From assembly GCF_001519065.1 (NCBI RefSeq), contig NZ_KQ954258.1, forward strand, positions 62,001 through 126,000: a stretch of 64,000 bases of DNA, in the 5' to 3' direction. The stretch is from Novosphingobium sp. FSW06-99. Lineage in GTDB: Bacteria > Pseudomonadota > Alphaproteobacteria > Sphingomonadales > Sphingomonadaceae. Shown here piece after piece: positions 18,294 through 27,569 of the stretch. Every line of letters begins with the position of its first letter. The first letter of the stretch is position 1. The position numbers and the translations under genes are program-made. A model generated the notes under the pieces. The model saw nothing but the letters and a program-made list of their open reading frames with translations, was not told the origin of the DNA and searched no databases.

Positions 18294-18416
18294 GTCCTTG
18301 ACCCCCTGAAATGTGCCCTCTCGACCGTTCTTTTTGCTTTTGGGGAGATTTCACGGGGAACCGGCACGGTGTTGCGCGAAACGACCGGGCGTAAAAGTCG
18401 CAGATCACCTATGTTC

Positions 18417-18463
18417 TGCATATATGCAAAATCAGCAATTGTGTGCTCTCAAAATTAGAGCAC
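18417..18463. promoter_or_regulatory. Two palindromes upstream of the TonB receptor, likely LysR operator
   Basis: TGCATATATGCA (18417-18428) is a perfect palindrome. GTGCTCT-caaaatt-AGAGCAC (18443-18463) has perfect 7-bp arms. The inner CTCAAAATTAG closely matches CTCAAAATGAG at 27423-27433, in the divergent hpxW/lysR promoter. This links the two promoters, probably through the LysR protein encoded at 27570. The remaining 18294-18545 holds no gene. Confidence 0.55.
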
Positions 18464-18545
18464 CAGGCCACGCCATGACCAGACAGGCGGCGTCGCGCCG
18501 GACCAGCCCGGCCGACGTGTTGTTCCCATCACCGATGGTGAAAAA

Positions 18546-19871
18546 TCAGGCCAGCAGGCGTGCGCCGATCAGGCCCCGGCGTTCCAGATCGGCGGCAAAG
18601 GCGATGACGGCGGCATCATCCCCCCATGCGCCGATCAGTTGCAGCCCCAGCGGCAGACCGGGCACCGCCAGCGGCACCGCGACCACCGGCACCCCCAGAT
18701 AGCTGATCGGTTGGGTAAACAGGCCCAGATTGGCGCGCGCCGGTTTTGCCGTGCCATCGATCAGCACCGTCGGATCGGCGATCAGCGGCGCGGGCCCCAT
18801 CGTCACCGGCGCGATCAGCACGCGGTGCCGATCGAACAAGGCGCGCGCGCGTTCGATGAACACCGCGCGCAAGGCCAGCGCCTCGGCATAAATGGCGTCG
18901 GGCAGTGCGCCTCCGGCGATCAGCCTGTCGCGCGTCGCGGGATCATAGGCCATGGCAACCTGTCGCAGCGCGGCGGCATGCAACCGCCCCCCTTCGCAGG
19001 CGGTTATCACAAAGGCGGCGGAGCGCGCGCGCTCCACCTCGACCAGTTCGACGATGGGCAAAGGGCCGATCGCGGCGCTGAAGTCATCCAGCGCCACCTG
19101 CATCGCGGGCGTCAGATTGCGCGCGAACCAGCCGCCCAGCAGCGCAGGGTGCGGTGCCCCCGCCGCCTGCGAAGACCCGCGCAACACCGCATCGACCAGC
19201 GCCAGATCGCCCGCGCTGCGCGCAAACACGCCGATATCGTCGAGCGTATGCGCAAACGGATAGACCCCCTCCATCGGCAGCGAGCCGTGCGTCGGCTTGA
19301 TCCCGTAGACCCCGCAAAAGCTCGCCGGAATGCGGATCGACCCATTGGTGTCCGACCCCAGCGCAAAGCTGACCAGCCCCGCCGCCACCGCCGCCGCCGA
19401 TCCGCCCGACGATCCGCCCGCAAACCGGGCATGATCGTGCGGATTGCGCGTGATCCCCCAGCGCGCGTTGTCGGTGACGAAGCCATAGGCGAATTCGTCC
19501 ATGTTGCAGGTGCCGACCAGCACCGCGCCCGCCTGCTGCAACCGCACGATCGCGGCGGCATCGCCCGGTGCCGGGTCCGTGTGTTCAAGGCTGGCCGATC
19601 CCGCCGTGGTGGGCAGGCCCGCCACATCGAACAGATCCTTGACCGCATAAGGCACACCGGCGAGCGGCCCCGGATCGCGCCCTTGCGCCACCAGGGCATC
19701 GACCCGCCGCGCTTCGGCCAGCGCCCGATCGTCGAGGCGCTGCGTGATCGCCAGCAGATCGCCAGCGGCATCGATACGGCCGATCGCCTGGCGCGCGACA
19801 TCGACTGCCTTCAGACGACCGGCGCGCACCGCAGCGGCAATCGCCAGCGCATCGAGGCCCGTTGCGGTCAT
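18546..19871 (-). CDS. hpxY: Amidase of the AtzE/HpxY type
   Basis: 441 residues. Amidase-signature triad: K78 in AVKDLFD, the cis-Ser in GGSSGGSAA (154/155) and nucleophile S178 in TNGSIRIPA. The start overlaps the stop of the small partner gene (ATGA, 19868-19871). AtzE works with the small AtzG protein on carboxylated ureas; HpxY of Klebsiella belongs to the hpxWXYZ operon needed to use oxalurate. The presence of X, Y, Z and W homologues here supports an oxalurate/oxamate step. Confidence 0.8.
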   Translation of the reverse strand: MTATGLDALAIAAAVRAGRLKAVDVARQAIGRIDAAGDLLAITQRLDDRALAEARRVDALVAQGRDPGPLAGVPYAVKDLFDVAGLPTTAGSASLEHTDPAPGDAAAIVRLQQAGAVLVGTCNMDEFAYGFVTDNARWGITRNPHDHARFAGGSSGGSAAAVAAGLVSFALGSDTNGSIRIPASFCGVYGIKPTHGSLPMEGVYPFAHTLDDIGVFARSAGDLALVDAVLRGSSQAAGAPHPALLGGWFARNLTPAMQVALDDFSAAIGPLPIVELVEVERARSAAFVITACEGGRLHAAALRQVAMAYDPATRDRLIAGGALPDAIYAEALALRAVFIERARALFDRHRVLIAPVTMGPAPLIADPTVLIDGTAKPARANLGLFTQPISYLGVPVVAVPLAVPGLPLGLQLIGAWGDDAAVIAFAADLERRGLIGARLLA

Positions 19872-20050
19872 CGCCGCGCGCCGCGCATGATGGCGATATG
19901 ATCGGCCAGCAGGCGCAGATTGGACGCCACCCCCGGCACGCATGGCAGCGGCACCGGCCAGCCGAGCGCGGCGACCAGCGCGGCATCATCAAGATCGTGG
20001 GCCTGCTCAAACAGGCCTGCGGGCACTGGCTGTGCGGGGGTCTGGGTCAT
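19868..20050 (-). CDS. hpxX: AtzG/HpxX-like small subunit (DUF4089)
   Basis: Only 60 residues, with the DUF4089 pattern of hydrophobic residues ending in GVASNLRLLADHIAIM. AtzG wraps around AtzE and completes its folding and active site. The gene overlaps the amidase start by four bases, the normal arrangement for this pair. It is too short for most gene callers. Confidence 0.75.
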   Translation of the reverse strand: MTQTPAQPVPAGLFEQAHDLDDAALVAALGWPVPLPCVPGVASNLRLLADHIAIMRGARR

Positions 20051-20053
20051 CGC

Positions 20054-20386
20054 TCAACTGCCGCGATAGGTCGAATAGGCATAAGGCGAAACCAGCAGCG
20101 GCACATGGTAATGCCCGGCATCGCCCGCCACCCCGAAATCGATCGCCACGCGGTCGAGAAACGGCGGATCGGCCAGCACAACCCCCGCCGCACGGAAATA
20201 GGCCGCCACGCCGAACACCAGCCGATAGCGCCCCGCGACGAGGCGCGGCAGATCGGCGCACCGGCCATCGGCGTTGGTCACGGCGCTGAACAGCACAACC
20301 CCCTCGGCATTTTCGAGCGCCAGCGCGATCCCGGCGGCGGGTGTGCCGTGCGCGGTGTCGAGCACATGGGTGGACAGTGTGATCAT
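20054..20386 (-). CDS. uraH: 5-hydroxyisourate hydrolase (transthyretin-like)
   Basis: 110 residues. Hallmarks: [15 protein letters not shown] at the N-terminus and the C-terminal tetrapeptide YRGS. It opens 5-hydroxyisourate to OHCU, the step after urate hydroxylation. The start at 20386 overlaps the stop of the PuuD gene (ATGA). The C-terminal [11 protein letters not shown] is complete, so the gene is intact. Confidence 0.92.
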   Translation of the reverse strand: MITLSTHVLDTAHGTPAAGIALALENAEGVVLFSAVTNADGRCADLPRLVAGRYRLVFGVAAYFRAAGVVLADPPFLDRVAIDFGVAGDAGHYHVPLLVSPYAYSTYRGS

Positions 20387-21567
20387 TGCGGCGCTCCTGC
20401 GGCGATCCACGCGCCCAGCTTGCGGCGTTCATCCAGCGTGATGCCGGTGGTGTTGCCAAGCGGCATGATCTGCGCGTCGACCGCGACCGCCTTGATACGC
20501 TGCGCCACCGCGCTGGCATGGGCATAGCTGTCGAGTTCGACCCCCAGCGGCGGCGTGGCGAACGCGGGATTGGTCGGGTGTTTGCTGTGGCAGGCCATGC
20601 AGTGCCGCGCAAAGATCGGCTGCACTTCGGCATAAGTGACCGGACCGGCCGTGGCTGCCTTGGCAGGCGCGGCCTTTTCCAGCGACACATAAGTAACGCT
20701 GATCAGCGCCAGCACAGCGGCCAGCGCCATCGCGGCGCCGGTCGGTTGCGCGCGGTGGCGCAAGTTGAACACATGGCGCACCGCCACCCCGGTCAGCCCC
20801 AGCAGCGCCAGCACCAGCCAGGGACGCTCGGCACCATAGGTCATCGGATAGTGCGGGCTGATCATGATGAACAGCACCGGCAAGGTCATGTAATTGTTGT
20901 GCAGCGATCGCTGCTTGCCCGCCTTGCCCAGCGCCGGATCGGGGGTGCGCCCGGAGATCAGGTCGGCCACCACCTTGCGCTGGTTGGGGATGATCACGAA
21001 GAACACGTTGGCCGCCATCACCGTGCCCAGCATCGCGCCGATGTGCAGATAGGCCCCGCGCGCCTGGAACACCGCGTTGAGCGCAAAGGCCGCGCCCAGC
21101 AGGAACGCAAACCACACCGCACCCAGCAGGCGATTGTTGCGCCCCAGCGGCGATTTGCACGCCAGATCATAGAACAGCCAGCCCAGCACGAGCGCCGACA
21201 GACCGATCGCCACTGCCTGCCACGGCGCCAGCGCCGCCTTGGCCGGATCGATCAGGAATGTCGCCGCGTTCCAGTAATAGACCAGCACCAGCAGCGAAAA
21301 CCCGCTCAGCCAGGTGAAATAGGCCTCCCATTTGAACCAGTGCAGGTCGTCGGGCATATGTTTGGGGGCAACCGGGTACTTTTGCGCATGATAGAACCCG
21401 CCGCCATGCACCGACCACACTTCGCCCGACGCATCGCCCGAGGCAGGCGGCGTGAGATGGTTGTCGAGCCAGACGAAATAGAACGACGAGCCGATCCAGG
21501 CGATGCCCGCCGTCAGGTGCAGCCACCGGATCGCCAGATTGAGCCATTCTGCCAGATCAAAATTCAC
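20383..21567 (-). CDS. puuD: Membrane urate hydroxylase with cytochrome c domain
   Basis: 394 residues. The N-terminal 290 residues carry about eight hydrophobic helices with conserved [18 protein letters not shown] and [10 protein letters not shown]. The C-terminal domain has one haem site, CMACH, near residue 322. This is the PuuD type, which oxidises urate to 5-hydroxyisourate and passes electrons to the respiratory chain instead of making peroxide. The start is GTG, overlapping the next stop (GTGA). Confidence 0.92.
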   Translation of the reverse strand: MNFDLAEWLNLAIRWLHLTAGIAWIGSSFYFVWLDNHLTPPASGDASGEVWSVHGGGFYHAQKYPVAPKHMPDDLHWFKWEAYFTWLSGFSLLVLVYYWNAATFLIDPAKAALAPWQAVAIGLSALVLGWLFYDLACKSPLGRNNRLLGAVWFAFLLGAAFALNAVFQARGAYLHIGAMLGTVMAANVFFVIIPNQRKVVADLISGRTPDPALGKAGKQRSLHNNYMTLPVLFIMISPHYPMTYGAERPWLVLALLGLTGVAVRHVFNLRHRAQPTGAAMALAAVLALISVTYVSLEKAAPAKAATAGPVTYAEVQPIFARHCMACHSKHPTNPAFATPPLGVELDSYAHASAVAQRIKAVAVDAQIMPLGNTTGITLDERRKLGAWIAAGAPQ

Positions 21568-22019
21568 GCCTGATCCTCCAGCCGGAGCTTCACGATCTTG
21601 CCGATTTCGGCAAGCGCGGCGGCAATCTCTGCCTCGGGCGGATTGGCCAGACGCGCCTCCATGGCCGCCAGAATCCCCGCCTTGTCGGTCAGGCGCACGC
21701 AGATGATGAACGGAAAATCAAAGCGTTCGCGATAGGCGGCGTTGAGCGTGTGAAAGCGATCGAACTCCGCCCGGGTCAGCCGGTCGAGCCCGGCGCTCGC
21801 CTGTTCGGCGGCGCTCGCCTCGGTCAGGGAGCCGTCGATCGCCGCCTTGCCCGCGAGTTCAGGGTGCGCGCGGATCAGCGCGAGCTGTTCATCGCGGCTG
21901 GCGCCATGGACCACCGCCATCAGGTCGGCATGGCGGTCGCCCGACGAGGGCGCGGCATCGGCGCGCGCCTCGACCCACGGGCTGTGTTCGAACAGGGCTT
22001 GCGGATGCCGGGCGCTCAA
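21564..22019 (-). CDS. OHCU decarboxylase
   Basis: 151 residues using a TTG start at 22019 that overlaps the stop of the upstream gene (TTGA), with GGAAGGGG nine bases before it. The family motifs FEHSPWVEARA, LIRAHPELAGKA, FPFIICV are present. It converts OHCU to (S)-allantoin. The N-terminus before FEHSPW is about ten residues shorter than in most relatives. A frame exists further upstream but would bury the start inside the neighbouring gene. Confidence 0.85.
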   Translation of the reverse strand: MSARHPQALFEHSPWVEARADAAPSSGDRHADLMAVVHGASRDEQLALIRAHPELAGKAAIDGSLTEASAAEQASAGLDRLTRAEFDRFHTLNAAYRERFDFPFIICVRLTDKAGILAAMEARLANPPEAEIAAALAEIGKIVKLRLEDQA

Positions 22020-22396
22020 GACGTGGCCCCTTCCAGACTGACATGCGCGGAAACCACTTTCCAGCCATCGGCAAAGCGCACCCATGCCTGCGTCTGGCGC
22101 CCGCGCCGGTCTGACCCTTCGCGAAAAAACTCGGCATCGGCGGTGGCAAAGCTGTCGCCATAGACGGTGATCGCCACGCGCCCCAGCCGCCGCTGCGGCG
22201 ATCCGCCCCGCCCCTTGCGGAATGCGCGGATCGCCTCGATGCCATAGAGCACTTCGCCCACGCCATAGCGGTTGGTGGTGGGCGCGTCGTGAAACAGCGC
22301 ATCCATCGCCGGAATGTCATCGGCCATCAGCGCGCGCTCATATTCGTAAAAGGCCCTGGTCACTTCGGCCAGCAGCGCGGGATCATCGATGGTCAT
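22016..22396 (-). CDS. hpxZ: AtzH/HpxZ-like protein (DUF3225, NTF2-like fold)
   Basis: 126 residues with DIPAMDALFHDAPTTNRYGVGEVLYG and WKVVSAHVSLE, typical of DUF3225. AtzH deamidates dicarboxylated urea in the cyanuric acid pathway; HpxZ is its relative in the Klebsiella oxalurate operon. It overlaps both neighbours by four bases. Reaction here is inferred from the full HpxWXYZ set. Confidence 0.8.
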   Translation of the reverse strand: MTIDDPALLAEVTRAFYEYERALMADDIPAMDALFHDAPTTNRYGVGEVLYGIEAIRAFRKGRGGSPQRRLGRVAITVYGDSFATADAEFFREGSDRRGRQTQAWVRFADGWKVVSAHVSLEGATS

Positions 22397-23274
22397 GCGG
22401 GGTGGATCTCCATCCAATGGCGGGCAATGTCGATGCGGCGCGCGATCCACGCATCGCCGCTGGCCAGCACATGATCGACAAACCGCGCCACCGCGCGCGC
22501 CCGCGCCGGACGCCCGGCGACGCGCCCGTGCAGGCCGATCGACATCATCCGCCCGCCTTCCTCGCGCAACTGGTCGAACGTGTCGCGCAGATAGGCAAAG
22601 AACTGTTCGCCCTCGGTAAACCCGTTGAGCGCGACGAATTTCATGTCGTTGGCATCGAGGCTGTAGGGCACGATCAACTGCGCCTTGCCATGGCGCCGGT
22701 CCCAATAGGGCACGTCGTCGGCATAGCTGTCGGCATCGTAGATGAACCCGCCCTCTTCGACCACCAGCCGCGCGGTGTTGGGGCTGGTGCGACCCTGATA
22801 CCAGCCCAGCGGGCGACTGCCGGTCACGCGGGTGTGCGAGGCGATGGCCTGTGCGATATGGTCGCGCTCGACTGCTTCGGGCACGGTCTGGTAATCGATC
22901 CAGCGCAGGCCGTGGCTGGCGATTTCCCAGTCCGCACCCAGCATGGCCTCCACCGCCGCCGGGTTGATCGCCAGTGCACTGGCCACGCCAAACACGGTAA
23001 CCGGCACCTGCCGGTCGGCAAACAGCCGGTGCAGGCGCCAGAACCCGGCGCGACTGCCATATTCATAAAGGCTTTCCATCGCCATCGCCCGCGCCGGGTG
23101 GCGCGCCGCCCCGACCATTTCCGACAGGAACCCTTCGGACAGGTCATCGCCGTTGAGCACGCAGTTTTCCGCGCCCTCTTCGTAATTGATCACGAATTGC
23201 ACCGCCACGCGCGCGCTGCCCGGCCAGGCGGCGCGTGGCGGGCTGCCGCCATAGCCGACCAGATCGCGGCTCAT
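22393..23274 (-). CDS. puuE: Cofactor-independent allantoinase (polysaccharide-deacetylase family)
   Basis: 293 residues from the ATG at 23274 (overlaps the next gene's stop). Motifs: VGYGGSPPRAAWPGSARVAVQFV, NYEEGAEN, ASHGLRWIDYQ, GWYQGRTSPNTARL and SIGLHGRVAGRP. PuuE opens the allantoin ring to allantoate without the amidohydrolase metal centre. It is intact. Confidence 0.9.
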   Translation of the reverse strand: MSRDLVGYGGSPPRAAWPGSARVAVQFVINYEEGAENCVLNGDDLSEGFLSEMVGAARHPARAMAMESLYEYGSRAGFWRLHRLFADRQVPVTVFGVASALAINPAAVEAMLGADWEIASHGLRWIDYQTVPEAVERDHIAQAIASHTRVTGSRPLGWYQGRTSPNTARLVVEEGGFIYDADSYADDVPYWDRRHGKAQLIVPYSLDANDMKFVALNGFTEGEQFFAYLRDTFDQLREEGGRMMSIGLHGRVAGRPARARAVARFVDHVLASGDAWIARRIDIARHWMEIHPA

Positions 23275-24509
23275 GATGCGGCCTCCCACGCGGCCAGCGC
23301 GGCGGGCACCGCCTCGCCCAGCGGCACGACATGACCATGTGCCTTCAGCGTGGCTTCGAGCGCGGCCAAAGTCAGCAGCACTTTGTGCTTCATCGCGTTG
23401 TAGCCCATCGCGCCCAGCCGCCAGACTTTGCCGACCAGCGGCCCGAACGCGGTGCCGATCTCGATCTCGAACGCCTCGCGCATCATCGTGCGCACGCTTT
23501 CGCCATCGATCCCGGCGGGGATATAGACGCCGGTGACATTGGTCATGCGATGGGCATCGTCGCCAAACAACGTCAGGCCCATCGCGCGCAGCCCCGCGCT
23601 CATCGCTGCGCCTGCCGCACGATGGCGGGCATAGCGCGCGGGCAACCCTTCACCCAGGGCAATGCGCGCACATTCGCGCGCGCCATAGAGCATCGAGGTC
23701 GCCTCGGTATGGTGGTTGAGCCGCTTTTCGCTCCAGTAATCCATGATCATCGCCAGATCGAAATAGTTCGATGCGATGCGCGCGCCCGGCCCGTCGACCG
23801 CGCCGGCCGCGCGGATGCCGCGTTCGTCATGACGGCGGCTGAAGATATGGTCTGCCGCGCGGTCGGACACGGTGATCGGGCCGACGCCCGAAGGGCCGCC
23901 CAGGCATTTCTGCAATCCGCCGGTCACCACATCCACCCCCCACCGGTCGGTGGCGATATCCATCCCGCCCAGCGTCGCGGTGGCATCGACATAGACCAGC
24001 GCGCCCACTTCGCGCGCGATCGCCCCGATCCCGTCGAGCGGCTGGGCCATCGTGGTCGACGTATCGCCATGGACCGTGGCGATCACGCGCGGCGCGGTGC
24101 GCAAGGCCGCCGCGCGGATCGCCTCGATCGGCACGACTTCGCCCCAGGGCGCATCGACGGTTTCATAGCTGACGCCGATCCGGGTGAGAATCTCTTGCAG
24201 CAACAGGCCAAAGCGGCCGAAATTGACCACCAGCGCCGTATCGCCGGGCTGCAACAGGCTGACCAGACCAGCCTCGATCGCGGCGCGCGCGGTGCCGTCG
24301 ATCAGCATCGTCCATCGATTGGTCGTGCCGAACACCGGGCGATAGAGCGCCATGACCTGGTTCATATAGCCGGTCATTTCGGGATCGAACTGGCCGAGCA
24401 GATCGGCGCTCATCGCGCGCAGCACGCGCGGGTGGGCATTGACTGGCCCCGGCCCCATCAACAGCCGCTGGGGCGGATCGATCTCGCCAAACAGCAAGGG
24501 GTCAAGCAC
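23271..24509 (-). CDS. pucG: (S)-ureidoglycine-glyoxylate aminotransferase-like PLP enzyme
   Basis: 412 residues, fold-type I aminotransferase. Motifs: LLMGPGPVNAHPRVL, LLGQFDPEMTGYM and the PLP lysine in GGLQKCLGGPSG. PucG transfers the amino group of ureidoglycine to glyoxylate, producing oxalurate and glycine, which feeds HpxWXYZ. GTG at 24509 is preferred (GGGAG nine bases upstream, overlapping the previous stop); a TTG at 24533 would extend it by eight residues. Confidence 0.85.
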   Translation of the reverse strand: MLDPLLFGEIDPPQRLLMGPGPVNAHPRVLRAMSADLLGQFDPEMTGYMNQVMALYRPVFGTTNRWTMLIDGTARAAIEAGLVSLLQPGDTALVVNFGRFGLLLQEILTRIGVSYETVDAPWGEVVPIEAIRAAALRTAPRVIATVHGDTSTTMAQPLDGIGAIAREVGALVYVDATATLGGMDIATDRWGVDVVTGGLQKCLGGPSGVGPITVSDRAADHIFSRRHDERGIRAAGAVDGPGARIASNYFDLAMIMDYWSEKRLNHHTEATSMLYGARECARIALGEGLPARYARHRAAGAAMSAGLRAMGLTLFGDDAHRMTNVTGVYIPAGIDGESVRTMMREAFEIEIGTAFGPLVGKVWRLGAMGYNAMKHKVLLTLAALEATLKAHGHVVPLGEAVPAALAAWEAAS

Positions 24510-25740
24510 GGCATTCTCCCAGTTTTTCGACAAAGCGCTGCATCACTGTCAGCGCCGCCGCGACATCGGCGATCTCGACGTGCTCGGCGGGGTTGTGGCT
24601 GATCCCGTCGCGACAGCGGATGAACAGCATCGCGGTCGGCGCCAGCGCCGCCATCACCATGGCATCGTGCCCGGCGCCCGAGACCAGCCGGCGCGCGGGA
24701 TGCCCGGCCTCGACCAGCGCCTCCTCCAGCCCATCCATCAGGTACGGATCGCACGGCGAGGCGGGCAGGACGTGAATGCGCTGCACATCAAAATCGAGAT
24801 CGCGGCGGTCGGCAATCGCTTGAATGGCATCAATGATGTCTTCAGCCGCCGCATCGCGCCGCGCATCTTCGCCCGCGCGCACATCAATGGTGAACCGCAC
24901 GTCGCCGGGGATCACGTTGGCCGCGCCGGGTCGCACCTCCATCCGCCCGACCGTGGCGACCAGATCGCCGCCCCGCGCCAGCGCCTGTGCCTCGATCGCG
25001 CAGACCATCTCCGCCGCTCCCGCCAGCGCATCGCGGCGCAGCGGCATCGCGCATGTTCCGGCATGCCCCGCCGTGCCCCTGACCGTCGTGGCATAGCGCA
25101 CTTGCGCGGCGATCCCGGTGACAACGCCCAGCGCCAGCCCCTCGGCTTCGAGCACCGGGCCTTGTTCGATATGCGCCTCCAGATAGGCGATCGCGCCGGG
25201 ATGGCGGGCCAGAGCCAGCCGATCGGGCGCGCTGCCAAACCCGGCCAGCGCGGTGCGCAGGGTGATGCCGTCGGCATCGACCAGATCAGGCACATCGTCC
25301 AGCGTTCCGGCGAGCGCCCGGCTGGTCAGCATGGCGGCGGGAAAGCGGCTGCCTTCCTCATCGCCAAACGCGATCACCTCGATCGCGAAGGGCAGGCGGC
25401 GTCCGGCGGCATGGAGCGCCGCCACGCATTCGATACCCAGCATCACGCCCAACGGCCCGTCATAGCACCCCGCGTCGCGCACACTGTCGAGATGGCTGCC
25501 GATGATCAGCGGCGGGCCCGGCGCAGTGCCCTCGTACCGCCCGATCAGGTTCACCGCCGGATCGAGGCGCGTATCCATCCCCGCCTCGCGCATCCATGCC
25601 GCCACCTGATCGATCGCGGCGCGGTGCGCGGGGGTCAGATAGCCGCGATAGAGCCCGTCGGCGATGTCGGAAAAAGGCAAGCGGCCCAGCGCGTCGCAGC
25701 GGGCCACCGCGCGCGCGCCGCCGGGGCTGGCGATCACCAT
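24502..25740 (-). CDS. allC: Allantoate amidohydrolase (M20 / carbamoylase family)
   Basis: 412 residues. Metal and substrate motifs: GSHLDSVRDAGCYDG, GDEEGSRF, AYLEAHIEQGP, VIPGDVRFTIDVR and a C-terminal SGAGHDAM. It hydrolyses allantoate to ureidoglycine, ammonia and CO2. It overlaps both neighbours by seven or eight bases, within the purine operon. Related enzymes act on N-carbamoyl amino acids, but the context makes allantoate the best substrate. Confidence 0.85.
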   Translation of the reverse strand: MVIASPGGARAVARCDALGRLPFSDIADGLYRGYLTPAHRAAIDQVAAWMREAGMDTRLDPAVNLIGRYEGTAPGPPLIIGSHLDSVRDAGCYDGPLGVMLGIECVAALHAAGRRLPFAIEVIAFGDEEGSRFPAAMLTSRALAGTLDDVPDLVDADGITLRTALAGFGSAPDRLALARHPGAIAYLEAHIEQGPVLEAEGLALGVVTGIAAQVRYATTVRGTAGHAGTCAMPLRRDALAGAAEMVCAIEAQALARGGDLVATVGRMEVRPGAANVIPGDVRFTIDVRAGEDARRDAAAEDIIDAIQAIADRRDLDFDVQRIHVLPASPCDPYLMDGLEEALVEAGHPARRLVSGAGHDAMVMAALAPTAMLFIRCRDGISHNPAEHVEIADVAAALTVMQRFVEKLGECRA

Positions 25741-27311
25741 CCCGCCGCCTCGCCATCGCTGCGCGGATCACTGGCGCCCTCGATGCGTCCGTCGGCATGG
25801 CGCACCAGCGCGCCCGCATGCCCCATTATCGCGGTCGGCCCGCCGACCCGCTCGACGGCGTGCCCCGCACCCGCCAGCGCCGCATAAAGGTCTGGCGCAA
25901 AGCCATCCTCGATCTTGAGCGAAGTCGATGTCTCGCCCCAGGTGCGCCCCAGCAACCAGCGCGGCGCGCTGATCGCGGCCTGAAGATCATCGCCATAGCG
26001 GGCATAGCGGGTGAACAGCGCGGCCTGCGTCTGCGGCTGCCCCTCGCCGCCCATCGTGCCATAGGCCATCACGCGCCCGTCGCGCAGCACCGCCAGCGCG
26101 GGGTTGAGCGTGTGAAACGGCTTGCGCCCGGGCCGCAGCGCGTTCCAGCCACTGGCGGCCAGCCGGAACGAGGCGCCCCGGTTTTGCCAGGTGATCCCGG
26201 TGGCGGGCAGCACCAGCCCCGATCCGAATTCGAAATACGTGCTCTGGATGCACGAGACGACCTGCCCGCGCGCATCCGCCGCGCCGAACCAGCAGGTATC
26301 GCCCCATTGGCTCGGTTGCGGCCATGGCAGCGCGTGACGGGGATCGATCGCCGCCGCCATCGCATCGAGCGCCGCCGGATCGCCCAGCAGGCTTTGCGCA
26401 TCGACCTCCATCAGCGCGGGATCGCCGCAATGCACATCGCGCCACACAAACGCCTGCTTGGTCGCCTCGATCAGGCCATGAACGTGGTCAAAGCCGTCGG
26501 CCCGGTCCGCTGTCAGCCGGTCAAACAGCGCCAGGATCAGCAACGAGGCCACGCCTTGCGTCGGTGGCGCCGAATTGTAGAGCGTGCCCTGCGCGGTTGG
26601 CACGTGCAACGGGTCCGGTCGCGTGGCGTGATGCGCGGCCAGATCCTCGTATGCGACCGGGCTGCCCAAGCGTTCCAGATCGGCAGCAATCTCCGCCGCC
26701 AGCGATCCGCGATAGAACGAGTCCAGCCCATCCGCGACCAGTCGGCGCAAAGTCTGCGCCAGCGCCGGCTGGCGCAAGCTGTCCCCTTCGCGCAAGGGTA
26801 CGCCCTGCGGCTCAAAAATCGCCGCATAGGCCCCCGGCTGGGCGCGCAATTCAGTGGCTTTGCCTTGCGCAATCTGCGCCCCGCCGCCGGTTACGGGCAC
26901 ACCCGTTTCGGCATGGGCGATCGCATCGCGCAACAGGCGTTCGAGCGGCAGATTGCCTCCGTCGCTGGCCAGCGCCGCCTGCCAGCCGGAAATCGTGCCC
27001 GCCACGGTGTTGGCCGCCAGCGGCCCGCGCCACGGCACCGCATTAAGCCCGGCATAGAGCGCCAGATCGGCCTTTGCCGCCGCGCCGCCGCAGCCATGCA
27101 CGCCGTGAATCCGGCCGTCGGCCTCGCGGATCAGCCAGAAGCCGTCGCCGCCGATCCCGGTCATGTGCGGATAGACCACCGCCAGCGCCGCGGCCGTCGC
27201 CACGCAGGCCTCAACCGCGGTGCCCCCGTCCTGCAACACGGCGCGCCCGGCGGCACTGGCCAGCGCATGAGGCGCGGTAACCATGCCGTGGCGCGCATGC
27301 TGTGTGATCAT
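25734..27311 (-). CDS. hpxW: Gamma-glutamyltransferase-family oxamate amidohydrolase (HpxW-like)
   Basis: 525 residues from the ATG at 27311 (AGGGAA upstream). It has the N-terminal Ntn-hydrolase pattern of the family (HGMVTAPHALASAAG, GGTAVEACVATAAALAVVYPHMTGIGGD). Autoprocessing would occur before the Thr of WGDTCWFGAADARG. GTMGGEGQPQTQ is conserved near the end. Klebsiella HpxW hydrolyses oxamate to oxalate and ammonia. It is the first gene of the ten-gene operon that runs to 18546. The frame is open to 27488, so a longer start is possible. Confidence 0.8.
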   Translation of the reverse strand: MITQHARHGMVTAPHALASAAGRAVLQDGGTAVEACVATAAALAVVYPHMTGIGGDGFWLIREADGRIHGVHGCGGAAAKADLALYAGLNAVPWRGPLAANTVAGTISGWQAALASDGGNLPLERLLRDAIAHAETGVPVTGGGAQIAQGKATELRAQPGAYAAIFEPQGVPLREGDSLRQPALAQTLRRLVADGLDSFYRGSLAAEIAADLERLGSPVAYEDLAAHHATRPDPLHVPTAQGTLYNSAPPTQGVASLLILALFDRLTADRADGFDHVHGLIEATKQAFVWRDVHCGDPALMEVDAQSLLGDPAALDAMAAAIDPRHALPWPQPSQWGDTCWFGAADARGQVVSCIQSTYFEFGSGLVLPATGITWQNRGASFRLAASGWNALRPGRKPFHTLNPALAVLRDGRVMAYGTMGGEGQPQTQAALFTRYARYGDDLQAAISAPRWLLGRTWGETSTSLKIEDGFAPDLYAALAGAGHAVERVGGPTAIMGHAGALVRHADGRIEGASDPRSDGEAAGW

Positions 27312-27419
27312 GTCCGCCGATTCCCTGACATCGAAACTGCGCGCCGGTTTGGCCCACCCGCCAAAGGTCGGATTGCCGGGGTTCGCGATCGAAATCCATA
27401 GCCGAATATCGAAATGATT

Positions 27420-27436
27420 GTTCTCAAAATGAGGAC
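27420..27436. promoter_or_regulatory. Candidate LysR operator between hpxW and lysR
   Basis: GTTCTCA-aaa-TGAGGAC is a near-perfect inverted repeat in the divergent promoter region. It shares CTCAAAAT(G/T)AG with the palindrome upstream of the TonB receptor (18443-18463). Confidence 0.55.
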
Positions 27437-27569
27437 ACTTGCCAGCGATCGGTTGCATTTTCTGGCAGGGCGCGCGCATTCCTGGCAAAAATGCCGCCTG
27501 CCCATTCGCAAAATTCGGCCTAATACCCGATCAGGCCGCGCATGCGGCGCCGACGTGGAGACAGTCACG

